DNA from: Polyangiaceae bacterium
GTDB lineage: Bacteria; Myxococcota_A; Polyangia; Polyangiales; Polyangiaceae
NCBI GenBank assembly: GCA_016929495.1
Contig: JAFGIS010000096.1
Coordinates: 1 to 42,048 of the forward strand
Direction of reading: 5' to 3'
DNA length: 42,048 bases
The notes under the pieces were generated by a model. The model did not search any database. It saw only the letters and a program-made list of their open reading frames with translations, and was not told the origin of the DNA. How positions within the stretch are numbered: position 1 is the first letter of the stretch; each line of letters opens with the position of its first letter. The translations under genes and the position numbers were made by a program. Positions 24,837-33,320 of this stretch are shown here, in pieces.

Positions 24837-27473
24837 CTACCTTCTGCGCGCTCTGGCGCGACCCGCTTCGGTTTTGGCATGGGCGTCGCGAGTCTGCTCT
24901 GCCTTGGACACACGAAGGCGCAGCTCGCCGAGTTCACGTCGGACCGCCTCGAGGTCGTCGCGCATCTTGCGCTGCTCGCTGAGCGTCGAGTCCGCGAGGT
25001 TGCGCAGCCCTTCGCGTAGGCGTCGGGCAACGCGGCCGTCGCTCTCTCGTTCGAGTCGCCGGCCGAGCGCAGAACGGCTCCGCGGGGCGCCCACCGTCAG
25101 CAGGGCGTCCACGACGTCCATGCGCACCGAGGGATCCGTATCGTCCAGAAGGTCCTCGAGATGCTGTCGCACGTCACGCTCGTCCGACAGCTTCGCCAGG
25201 GCAAGGATGGCCGCGCGCCGTGCGCGGGCGCGGTAGCGAGGGTGCGTTCGCTCCCGGACAGCGGGAAGCGCCTCCTTCAGGCCCAACAGGCCGAGTCCGG
25301 CCAGCGCACCCGCGCGCACAACATCGGCCCAGGAGTCCCGGTCGAGCTGAGCGACGAGCAACTCGAGCGCCTCGCGCTGCCGTGTGGATCCGAGCGCGCG
25401 GCACGCCTCTGCCGCGACCATGTAGCTTTCGTCCTCGGCGACCATGGCCGACAGCGTTTGCACCGATTCGGCGCACCGGAACTCGCCGAGCGCTCCGGCG
25501 ACCGCGCGACGTACTTTCGGGTGGCGCACCGCTCGGTTGTTCTGCAGCCAGGTCAGGGCCTCGGGCGCTCGGATCCGACCGAGACTTCGGGCCGCCTCGG
25601 CGCGGACCATCCACGGCTGCTTGGCGTTGGCGAGCGCCCGCCCCAGAGCGTCGATGGTGGTCACCTCGTCACGGCGCCCCAACGCTTGAGCCGCCACGGC
25701 TCGCAGCCGAGCCGTGGACCCCGCGAGAAGCTGCTGCGCGAGCATGTCGGCGGGAACCTCCCACTGGACCGAGCCCAAGACCCGCAGCTCGGGATCGAAC
25801 GCCACCCAGTCCGGCCGTTCCGGGCAGGCCACGGTCAGAGTCTCGATCCGGGCCTGAGCCGTTTTCTTGTGACGGGTGATGCGTTTGCCGACCGCAATCG
25901 CGATTTCGAAGGGGAACTCAAAGGGCGGCGCACTGCCCGCCTCCTGCGTTTGCTCGACCTCGACCCATAGCAGGCCGTTTTCCCAGCTGACCTTCACTCT
26001 GAGCTCGGGATGCCCTGCACGGTAGACCCATTGGTCGAAGAAGAGCTCGAAGGAACGACCGCTGACTCCTTCCAAAGCGCGCTGCAGATCATTGGTTTCG
26101 ACGAGTCCGAGCGCGTGCTCATCGAGGTACTTGCGCACTCCGCTCCAGAAGAGCCTGTCACCGAGCTCCCGGCGCAGCATGTGCAGCACCAGCGACCCTT
26201 TCTGGTACAGGTGCCTGTCGAACAAGTCGATCGGTTCCACGTACTCGCGGCACACGATGGGCCGGCGATACCGATCCTGCGCCTCCGACAAGTACGACTC
26301 GAGATCGCCAAGAAGCCCCCAGTCGTATTCGTCGCGCCCCAATCGATGTTCGCGCTCCACGTGCTCCAGAAACGTCGCGAAGCCTTCATTGAGCCAGGCG
26401 TGGGACCAGTCGCGGCAAGTCACGTAGTTGCCGAACCACTGATGCGCAAGCTCGTGAGCGATGAGATCGTTGCTGGTGACGTCCAGCGCCGCCCGCCGGT
26501 CGAGCAAGATGTGCTCGTACATCGTGGTCGCCGTCGTGTTCTCCATGCCTCCGAAAATGAAATCGCTGACCACGACTTGCGAGTAGCGGCTCCAAGGGTA
26601 GGCCAAGCCCGTCACCTTGCTGAACAGCTCGACCATCCGCGGTGTCTCGGAGAAGGTCCGCCGCGCGTCCGCTTCTCTTCCGATCGGCACGAAATAGGCA
26701 ATCGGCACGCGCCGTCCATCCGCCAGTTTCGCCGACCGATCCTCGAGCACGTCGAAGTGCCCGGCAACGAGCGTGACCAGGTAGCTCGGATGCGGATGGC
26801 TCATGCGGAAATGATAGGTCCAGTGGCCCTGCGCCCTGGGTACCGCTTTCCCGGAAGCGTCGCGAGTCGAGGCCGACCCGCGGCCGCCGGGTGTGCGCGA
26901 CTCCACGAGATCGCCATTGGACAGAACCGCGAAGCCCGCAGGCACCTCGACGCGCAGCTCGGTCGTGAGCTTCGCGTGCGGTTTGTCGTGACAGGGAAAC
27001 CAATGGCGTGCGTCCTCGTCCTGGCATTGCGACCAGATCTGAACGGGACGGTCGCGAACGTTCTCGTCTGGCGCCAAGAAGTACAGACCGCGTCTGGGTG
27101 TGGCGCGATAGCGGACCGTCAATGAGCCCCGCTCTACCGAGCGCTGCACGAACACCCTGATCGCGTCACCGTCGTAGTCGTAGCGCGCAGGCGACTCGGT
27201 CCGCCGTCGCCCTGGCTTCAGGCGCACGCTCTGGATCTCGAAACCCACCGCGTCGAGCTTGAGCTCGCTCGCGTCCGGGTCAACCCGCTCGAAGTCGACT
27301 CGGGCCGTCCCGCTGACGGACCGCTGGGCTGGGTCGAGAGCCAGGCTCAACGCCAGGTGAAGCATCCGAAACGGGCGAGGCCGTTCGTATTGACGCTGCG
27401 TACCAGCGAGCGCGAAGGGCATGTGAGCCGCAGCGCACGCACAGCGGGCGTGGTGCCGAGAGACAGTGCTCAT
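24837..27473 (-). CDS. M1-family zinc aminopeptidase with C-terminal HEAT repeats
   Basis: An 878-aa protein. The N-terminal beta domain leads to the exopeptidase motif FGGMENTTATTMY (GxMEN, about residue 306) and the zinc site HELAHQWFGNYVTCRDWSHA with WLNEGFATFLEH (about 339-370), so all zinc ligands and the catalytic Glu are present. YQKGSLVLHMLRRELGD follows. From about residue 560 the protein changes to HEAT-type helical repeats (ALGRRDEVTTIDALGRALAN, AARSLGRIRAPEALTWL, and others). It ends in a charged coiled coil (SEQRKMRDDLEAVRRELGEL) with a basic tail. There is no signal peptide, so it is probably cytosolic and removes N-terminal residues from peptides. The ATG at 27473 was used; an ATG giving MPFALAGTQRQYERPRPF is a good alternative. 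It is divergent from recD2. Confidence 0.93.
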   Translation of the reverse strand: MSTVSRHHARCACAAAHMPFALAGTQRQYERPRPFRMLHLALSLALDPAQRSVSGTARVDFERVDPDASELKLDAVGFEIQSVRLKPGRRRTESPARYDYDGDAIRVFVQRSVERGSLTVRYRATPRRGLYFLAPDENVRDRPVQIWSQCQDEDARHWFPCHDKPHAKLTTELRVEVPAGFAVLSNGDLVESRTPGGRGSASTRDASGKAVPRAQGHWTYHFRMSHPHPSYLVTLVAGHFDVLEDRSAKLADGRRVPIAYFVPIGREADARRTFSETPRMVELFSKVTGLAYPWSRYSQVVVSDFIFGGMENTTATTMYEHILLDRRAALDVTSNDLIAHELAHQWFGNYVTCRDWSHAWLNEGFATFLEHVEREHRLGRDEYDWGLLGDLESYLSEAQDRYRRPIVCREYVEPIDLFDRHLYQKGSLVLHMLRRELGDRLFWSGVRKYLDEHALGLVETNDLQRALEGVSGRSFELFFDQWVYRAGHPELRVKVSWENGLLWVEVEQTQEAGSAPPFEFPFEIAIAVGKRITRHKKTAQARIETLTVACPERPDWVAFDPELRVLGSVQWEVPADMLAQQLLAGSTARLRAVAAQALGRRDEVTTIDALGRALANAKQPWMVRAEAARSLGRIRAPEALTWLQNNRAVRHPKVRRAVAGALGEFRCAESVQTLSAMVAEDESYMVAAEACRALGSTRQREALELLVAQLDRDSWADVVRAGALAGLGLLGLKEALPAVRERTHPRYRARARRAAILALAKLSDERDVRQHLEDLLDDTDPSVRMDVVDALLTVGAPRSRSALGRRLERESDGRVARRLREGLRNLADSTLSEQRKMRDDLEAVRRELGELRLRVSKAEQTRDAHAKTEAGRARARRR

Positions 27474-27647
27474 GTCCGAGGACTACCGGATACTAGCCGT
27501 ACGCCCGACTCGCAAGGGATTTGCCGCCCAGAGGCGGAGGCGCTCATTTGTTCACATCTGCGGTTCGACTCGGGTTCTGGGGGGTTCTGGTCGACTCCGT
27601 TGTCGTTGCGGGTCAGCGGCTGGCTTCGTACAGTCCGCGCTGTGACA

Positions 27648-29825
27648 ATGACGCTGACCGGTGAGGTGGAACGTATCACCTTCGAGAACGAAGAGACCAG
27701 CTTCCGCGTCATTAGGGTCGGTTCGGTCCATGGTCAACCCGGGCTCGTGGGCCCGATCACCGTTGTGGGCACGTTCCGCGCAGTGGGGCCGGGCACCCGG
27801 GTGCGCGTGACCGGTCAATTCGTGCGCGATGCGCGTCATGGCGAGCAGTTCCGCGCCGACACGCTAATCGCCGTGGAGCCTACTACCGTGGAGGGTCTGG
27901 AGAAGTACCTCGGTTCTGGAATGGTCCCGGGCGTCGGACCCGGGTTCGCACGGCGCATTGTGCGCACCTTCGGACTGGAGACTCTCGAGATCCTGGATCG
28001 AGATCCCGGTCGTCTGCGTCAGGTACCTGGGCTTGGCGAACGTCGCATCGAGGCCATTCGCGCGAGCTGGACCGCTCGGCGGGCTCTGAACAGTATCATG
28101 CTGCTGCTGCAAACCCATGGAGCCTCGGCCGCGCTCGCACTGCGTATCTACAAGCACTACGGCGATCGCGCGGCATCGGTGGTCGAGCGTTCTCCCTACC
28201 GACTGGCGCTCGAGGTGCGCGGCATCGGCTTCCTGACCGCCGACCGACTGGCACGTTCGCTCGGGATCTCCGGGGATCATCCGGAGCGCGCGCAAGCCGG
28301 GGTATGGCACGAGCTTGGAGAGCTCGCCGAGTCGGGCCATACCGTCGTTGCCCGCGCCGATCTCGTCGCGCGCGCCGCCGCGATGCTGGAAATCGCACCG
28401 GAGCACGTGGAGGCGGCCACGGATGCCCTGTGGGGTTCCGGGCGCGTGGTCTGTGACGACGTGGGCGTGTCCCTGGCGCGCCTGTACGAGGCAGAGCGGG
28501 CCGCGGCCGAAGCCCTGGGGCGCCTTGCGAGGTCTTCCGCCCGTGAGCTCGAGGGTGTCACGACGGCTCTCGAGCAGTTCGAACGCGGAGCGGGGCTGAC
28601 GCTTGGCAGGGCTCAAGTCGAGGCGATCGAGACCGTGGCGCGGCACAAGGTGGTGATCATCACGGGCGGCCCCGGCGTAGGCAAGACTACGCTCGTCAGA
28701 GCCGTGCTGAGCGTCATGACTCGAGCGAGGCTGGACGTCAGGCTTGCGGCGCCCACCGGCAGGGCCGCGAAGAGGCTCAGCGAGGCGACCGGGCGTACGG
28801 CGACCACACTGCACCGTCTGCTCGAGTTCGACCCGCGCTCCGGCAGATTCGTGCGAGACACGGAGCACGCGCTCGAGACGGACGCTCTCATCGTCGACGA
28901 GGCGTCGATGGTCGACGTAGCCCTCGCTGCTGCCTTGACGGGAGCGTTGCCGACGACGGCGCGTTTGGTGCTCGTCGGTGACGTCGATCAGCTGCCGTCG
29001 GTGGGACCCGGTGCGTTCCTGCGTGACGCGATCGACAGCGGCGTCGTTGCCTGCGTGCGGCTCAACGAGATCTTTCGCCAGGCCGAGCAGAGCCGCATCG
29101 TCCAGAACGCCCACCGGATCCTGCGCGGCGAGATGCCCAGAGGCAGCAGTCTGGAACAGGCCCAGGCGGATTTCTTCGTCATTGCGCGCAAGGATCCCGA
29201 GGAGGCGGCCAAGCTCATTGAAGAGGTCGTCGTGCACCGGATCCCGCGCCGCTTCGGGATGAACGCCGTGGACGATATTCAGGTGCTGTGCCCCATGCAC
29301 CGTGGGGCGGCTGGCACGGTGGCGCTCAACCAAGCGCTGCAGCAGAGACTGAACCCCGAGGGTGACTCGCTCGTCTCACGCGGGCAGACACTGCGCGTCG
29401 GCGACAAAGTCATGCAGACGCGCAACGACTACGAACGCGAGGTATTCAACGGCGACGTGGGACGTATCACGGCCGTCGAGCCGGTGGAGCGACGGTTGGT
29501 CGTGCGTATCGACGAGCGGGACGTCATCTACGAGGAAGACGACGTCGAGGCACTGACGCTCGCCTACGCGACCAGCATCCACAAGAGCCAGGGCAGCGAG
29601 TATCCTGCCGTCGTCGTGCCGGTGCTCGCGGCGCACTTCGTCATGCTGTCGCGCAATCTCATCTACACGGCCGTGACGCGAGCGCGCCGGCTCTGCGTGC
29701 TGGTTGCCGATCCCAGGGCGATCGGCATCGCCTTGGGGGAGACGCGCCGCGAACAGCGGAGCACGCGCCTCAAGGGCCTGCTGCTGGCGGCCCAGGCCGC
29801 TCTGGAAGCTACTCCGGAATCGTGA
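27648..29825 (+). CDS. recD2: RecD2-type ATP-dependent DNA helicase
   Basis: 725 aa from the ATG at 27648 (a GTG at 27642 is also possible). RecD2 is a 5'-to-3' superfamily 1B helicase that, unlike E. coli RecD, works without RecBC in DNA repair. The N-terminal OB-like domain (TLTGEVERITFENEETSFRV) is followed by helix-hairpin-helix segments (YLGSGMVPGVGPGFARRIV and RQVPGLGERRIEAI). The helicase core has Walker A IITGGPGVGKTTLVRA (about 340), APTGRAAKRL, DALIVDEASMVD, VLVGDVDQLPSVGPG, the SH3-like insert and motif VI YATSIHKSQGSEYPAVVV. The end is VTRARRLCVLV. Length is typical. Its last 17 bases overlap the end of the converging AgmX-like gene. Confidence 0.96.
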   Translation: MTLTGEVERITFENEETSFRVIRVGSVHGQPGLVGPITVVGTFRAVGPGTRVRVTGQFVRDARHGEQFRADTLIAVEPTTVEGLEKYLGSGMVPGVGPGFARRIVRTFGLETLEILDRDPGRLRQVPGLGERRIEAIRASWTARRALNSIMLLLQTHGASAALALRIYKHYGDRAASVVERSPYRLALEVRGIGFLTADRLARSLGISGDHPERAQAGVWHELGELAESGHTVVARADLVARAAAMLEIAPEHVEAATDALWGSGRVVCDDVGVSLARLYEAERAAAEALGRLARSSARELEGVTTALEQFERGAGLTLGRAQVEAIETVARHKVVIITGGPGVGKTTLVRAVLSVMTRARLDVRLAAPTGRAAKRLSEATGRTATTLHRLLEFDPRSGRFVRDTEHALETDALIVDEASMVDVALAAALTGALPTTARLVLVGDVDQLPSVGPGAFLRDAIDSGVVACVRLNEIFRQAEQSRIVQNAHRILRGEMPRGSSLEQAQADFFVIARKDPEEAAKLIEEVVVHRIPRRFGMNAVDDIQVLCPMHRGAAGTVALNQALQQRLNPEGDSLVSRGQTLRVGDKVMQTRNDYEREVFNGDVGRITAVEPVERRLVVRIDERDVIYEEDDVEALTLAYATSIHKSQGSEYPAVVVPVLAAHFVMLSRNLIYTAVTRARRLCVLVADPRAIGIALGETRREQRSTRLKGLLLAAQAALEATPES

Positions 29826-31449
29826 ACGACTTGGCGACCGTCACGGCACTGCCGCTGAACGACGGCACCTTGGCGCGTCGGAACACGCCCGCCACGCAGC
29901 TGCCGACCTTGGTGCCCTGGAATGCACCACCGACGACTTGGACGCCCGTGACGCGACCGCTCGGCGCGAACGTCACGAGGGCTTTGCCAGAGCCTTTGGG
30001 TCCGTCCAGGCGCCTGCACGCGGTGCACTGAGACGCGACGGTCGACAACGCGGCGACAGCGGCCCTCTTGTCGAAGCTCGCCACCCCGGTCGACGGCTTG
30101 TCTTTCACCTCGACGGGAGGTTCGGCCTTCGCCGTCGTAGTGGACTTCCCGTCGTCCTTCTTGGTCGTGGTCAGGCTTTTCGCGGAGCTCGTGTCCTTGG
30201 TGGAAGTCGTTCTGGTGCTTTTCTGGGCTTGACCACCGGCAACCGCTGGCGTCGCCTTGGCCGTGGCTTCCGTCCCGCCTGCGTCCGCGGCCGCGTCGGC
30301 CTTCTCCGCTTCGGGCTTCGGGGCCGCGGCGGCCCCCGTTTCCTTTTCCTTGGTGGCCACGGCGGCCGAGGCCCCTGCATCGACCTTGTCGTTCTTCGCC
30401 GTCTCTTGCTGGTTCATCAGCATGATGACCGCCACTGCAAGCCCGCCGATAACCATGGCCGCGAACATTGCCAAGAGCACCGGCAGGGTCCTGCGCACGC
30501 CGGTCGCCGGAGGCGCTGGTATCGACGCGACGACAACGGGCTCGGGCTTGGGCGGCGGAGGTGCCGGAGCCGTGGCGAGGTCGGCGGTACCGAAAGCAAG
30601 CAGCTGCGCTGGTGTTGTGGCGGCGCTGCCCAGACCCAGTATCTCGTCCAGGCTCTTGGGGCGCTTGGGTTCGGGCCTCTTGGCGGCAGTGGGCTGCATT
30701 TCGGCTTTCAGCGCCTGCAGCGACAGCTGTCCCGAGCTCTCGGGCGGCGCGACTGCACTGGCCTCCATCTCCCCGGCGTCGATGTCGACTTCGAGTTCAT
30801 CCGACTCCTTGGCCCCTGCCGGCGGGAATGCTGCAGGAGCTTTGGGACCCGACACCGTGGTGGGTTTGGGCGTGGCAGCCGCAGCGGCGGGCTCTCTCTT
30901 CGCCCCCCTGTCGATCGCGGCTTTCAGCTCTGGGACTTCGAGCACGGGTAGCCAGTCGTCCCAGCCCTCGCGCCAAACGTATGCTTCCTCGGAAATCGTT
31001 CCGGATTTCCATCCGGCTACGATTTCCGCGACGGTCATGTTCTGCTCGTCCGACTCGCCCAGATTGACCCACCACGGACTCTCCTCGGCGGGCTTGGTTG
31101 CGACGGCACCGGCCCGCGGTGCTGGCAACGCTCCCGGCGCTGTGCGAACGGGAGCCACCACGGGCTTGAGCGTTCCCGCGCGAGCGGGTAGCGCGACTCC
31201 TGCGGCCGCTGGCTTCGACGCTGCCGACGTCCTCGGGGGCGGCAACGAGGCCCCTGGCTTCTGCACAGTGGCTGCAGGAGGAACGCTCTTCGATACCTCG
31301 CTCGCCAACATGGTCTTGGCAACGTCGGACGTCGCATCCACCACGAGCCGAGTTCCACACGACTTGCAGCGAACCTTGACACGCCGTCCCTTGACCTTGT
31401 CATCGGCGATGTTGTTCGGGGCACCGCACGAAGAGCAATTGACTTTCAT
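29809..31449 (-). CDS. Zinc-ribbon/GYF/TonB-like membrane protein (AgmX/GltJ type)
   Basis: A 546-aa protein. Residues 1-35 form a zinc ribbon with Cys5, Cys8, Cys28 and Cys31 (MKVNCSSCGAPN and VRCKSCGTRL). A GYF-like domain with WWVNLGESDEQNMTVAEIV and WREGWDDWLPVLEVPEL lies near 125-180. Ala/Pro-rich linkers lead to one membrane helix (LPVLLAMFAAMVIGGLAVAV, about 330-350). A Thr/Lys-rich periplasmic linker follows, then a C-terminal domain with KALVTFAPSGRVTGVQVVGG, VGSCVAGVFRRAKVPSF and a TonB-like fold, as in AgmX/PglI proteins. GltJ/AgmX of Myxococcus has this order and helps to build and recycle the gliding focal-adhesion complex. Whether this is the true GltJ or a paralogue cannot be told here, as other glt genes are absent. 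Confidence 0.88.
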   Translation of the reverse strand: MKVNCSSCGAPNNIADDKVKGRRVKVRCKSCGTRLVVDATSDVAKTMLASEVSKSVPPAATVQKPGASLPPPRTSAASKPAAAGVALPARAGTLKPVVAPVRTAPGALPAPRAGAVATKPAEESPWWVNLGESDEQNMTVAEIVAGWKSGTISEEAYVWREGWDDWLPVLEVPELKAAIDRGAKREPAAAAATPKPTTVSGPKAPAAFPPAGAKESDELEVDIDAGEMEASAVAPPESSGQLSLQALKAEMQPTAAKRPEPKRPKSLDEILGLGSAATTPAQLLAFGTADLATAPAPPPPKPEPVVVASIPAPPATGVRRTLPVLLAMFAAMVIGGLAVAVIMLMNQQETAKNDKVDAGASAAVATKEKETGAAAAPKPEAEKADAAADAGGTEATAKATPAVAGGQAQKSTRTTSTKDTSSAKSLTTTKKDDGKSTTTAKAEPPVEVKDKPSTGVASFDKRAAVAALSTVASQCTACRRLDGPKGSGKALVTFAPSGRVTGVQVVGGAFQGTKVGSCVAGVFRRAKVPSFSGSAVTVAKSFTIPE

Positions 31450-31747
31450 CGCTTCGGGTCTCCTAACCGCCTGCCGGTCGGAATGACGCCGGGCAGCCTA
31501 GTACAAAGCCTTGCGTCCGTGAGCCCTGAAGGCCGGCATTCTACCAGCCCTGGAAGGTTGTGCCTACCCTGTTCCGAATTCGGCCATTCGTTCGGGCCAG
31601 GAGCAGGGTCGTCGTGACCCGCCCGGAGACCCGCCCAACGCCAACCGCGATTTGCCATGCCGGGCCCCAGGCGGAAACGCCGGCGCCAGGCGCGCGGTCG
31701 AGTAGCGACGCCCTGCCGGCGACGGTCGTGCTACCAAGGCTCTGGTT
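31450..31747. other. Divergent intergenic region, AgmX-like / kinase
   Basis: About 300 bases between two divergent genes. It should contain both promoters, but I see no clear -35/-10 pair, palindrome or ncRNA. Confidence 0.35.
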
Positions 31748-32719
31748 GTGCTTCCCGGCGAACTGGAGCTCATCGAGGAAATCTCCATCGATGGTGTGGA
31801 GCACCCGGACGAGGGTGTCGGTCCTGACTGGCCCCACCGCGTCGGAGAAGTGATCGGCGGTCGCTACAAGCTGACGGCCGTCATCGACGCCGGTGGACAG
31901 GGCGTTGTCTATCGTGCCCTCGATCTGGCCGGGCACGATGAGGTCGCCGTCAAGATGCTCAAGAGCGCCGCTGCGCACAACTCCGAGTGGCGTGAGCGGA
32001 TGTTTCGGGAGGCGCAGGCACTGGCAGCCCTGTCCGGGACATCGGCGGTGCGTGTCTTGGACCAACGATGGACCAGCGACGGTATGCTGTGTCTGGTGAT
32101 GGAGCTGCTCCACGGAGCCGACCTGGAGACGGTTCTCGAGAGGCTACGTCGCCGCGGAGTCGGTTTTCCGCTCGACGGGCTCGATTTGGTATTTGCACCG
32201 GTCGTCTCGACGCTCGAGCGAGCGCACGAACAGGGCATCCTGCACAGGGACCTCAAACCGGCGAACATCTACGTCGTCGACGCTCCCGAGCGTCCAACCG
32301 TGAAGCTCCTGGATTTCGGCTTCGCCAAGTTCCTCCGCATGCGAAGCTTCACCTTGGCAGGAACCGTCGCGGGCTCGCCCAGCTACATCGCGCCCGAAAC
32401 CTGGATGGGATTCGGTCCGCGTGTCGACCATCGCATTGACGTCTACAGCCTGGCGGCCGTGCTCTTCCGCACGCTCGGCGGCCGGCCCCCCTTTGTGGCC
32501 CGCGATGTTCCCGCGCTCTGCCAGATGGTGACCACGGCGCCGCGACCGAGCCTGACGGCGCTGCGGCCCGAGCTGCCGTCCGCCGTCGACGCGTGGGTTG
32601 AGCAATCGTTGGCAATCGAACCGGAACACCGCTTCATGTCCGTACGGGCCGTGTACAACGCCTTGCGTACGGCACTGCGCCTACCGAGCCTCGACGAGGA
32701 TCCGCGAGCGCGCAGGTAG
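31748..32719 (+). CDS. Soluble eukaryotic-like Ser/Thr protein kinase
   Basis: A 323-aa kinase from a GTG at 31748, nearly the kinase domain alone. Motifs: glycine loop IDAGGQGVVYRALD, VAVKMLK, hinge LVMELLHGADLETVLERL, catalytic loop ILHRDLKPANIYV (about 163), LLDFGFAKF (about 187), APE motif GSPSYIAPETW, and the late DVYSLAAVLFRTLGG. The lysine, HRD and DFG residues are all present, so it should be active. No membrane helix or sensor domain is seen, so it presumably acts in the cytosol downstream of other proteins. It is divergent from the AgmX-like gene, and the small HesB-like gene follows about 290 bases later. Substrates are unknown. Confidence 0.93.
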   Translation: MLPGELELIEEISIDGVEHPDEGVGPDWPHRVGEVIGGRYKLTAVIDAGGQGVVYRALDLAGHDEVAVKMLKSAAAHNSEWRERMFREAQALAALSGTSAVRVLDQRWTSDGMLCLVMELLHGADLETVLERLRRRGVGFPLDGLDLVFAPVVSTLERAHEQGILHRDLKPANIYVVDAPERPTVKLLDFGFAKFLRMRSFTLAGTVAGSPSYIAPETWMGFGPRVDHRIDVYSLAAVLFRTLGGRPPFVARDVPALCQMVTTAPRPSLTALRPELPSAVDAWVEQSLAIEPEHRFMSVRAVYNALRTALRLPSLDEDPRARR

Positions 32720-33008
32720 CGCGTCTCTTGGAGCCAGCCGGCGCAAGGTGAGGCACGGCCGTCCGGAGTCAGTGGGGGCGGCATCGCGGGGAAGCCTTGC
32801 GCAGGTGGCGAACGTTTCAAGTCGAATTGCGCGGTCTTCGCCGCACGCGCCAATGTGTCGGACGTGGCGGATGTGGGTCATATTGCGCCAGCACGTCCCA
32901 GACTGGGGCACCCCCCTGCCGGCGCGCTCGGCTTCGCAGACCGAGTTCAGGTCGGGGCACGGACTTTGCTTGCGCGGTGGAGCAGTCCATCTCGAAAGGA
33001 GTCTCAAG

Positions 33009-33278
33009 ATGAACATCACGCCGGCAGCCAGCGCTCATCTCGACGGCCTACTTCGACGGATCCATGCGCCACACTCCGCCGTGATTCGATTGGTGCCACA
33101 GTCCGGGAGCCTGTCACTGCACACCGACATTGCGCGACCCGACGACGTCGTCTTCAACAACGGCGCCAGGGCGGTGCTGGTCGTCGACAGGCAGGTCGAA
33201 GCGATCTACGCCGACAGGACGCTCGACGTTCGGACCACCGACGAAGGGATCTCTCTGATTCTGGCGGAGCGTTCTTGA
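33009..33278 (+). CDS. Small HesB/IscA-like-fold protein without cysteines
   Basis: An 89-aa protein whose ATG at 33009 is preceded by AAAGGAGTCTCAAG, a strong ribosome binding site. The pattern MNITPAASAHLDGLLRR, then GSLSLHTDIARPDDVVF, RAVLVVDRQVE and ADRTLDVRTTDEGISLIL follows the HesB/IscA iron-sulfur carrier fold. There is no cysteine at all, so it lacks the Cys ligands (C and CGC) of A-type carriers and cannot bind a cluster in the usual way. Such Cys-less relatives of unknown role are found in proteobacteria. Family placement is by pattern only. It is followed 42 bases later by the M16-LysM gene. Confidence 0.6.
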   Translation: MNITPAASAHLDGLLRRIHAPHSAVIRLVPQSGSLSLHTDIARPDDVVFNNGARAVLVVDRQVEAIYADRTLDVRTTDEGISLILAERS

Positions 33279-33320
33279 CCACCGTCTGACGGAGGGGCGC
33301 CGGCCCCCGGTCCGTGTTCA

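Noticed and set aside
23314..24837. Long open frame on the minus strand within the SEL1 gene
   Set aside because: It mirrors the regular 108-base repeats of the SEL1 protein on the other strand and has no start signal or motif.
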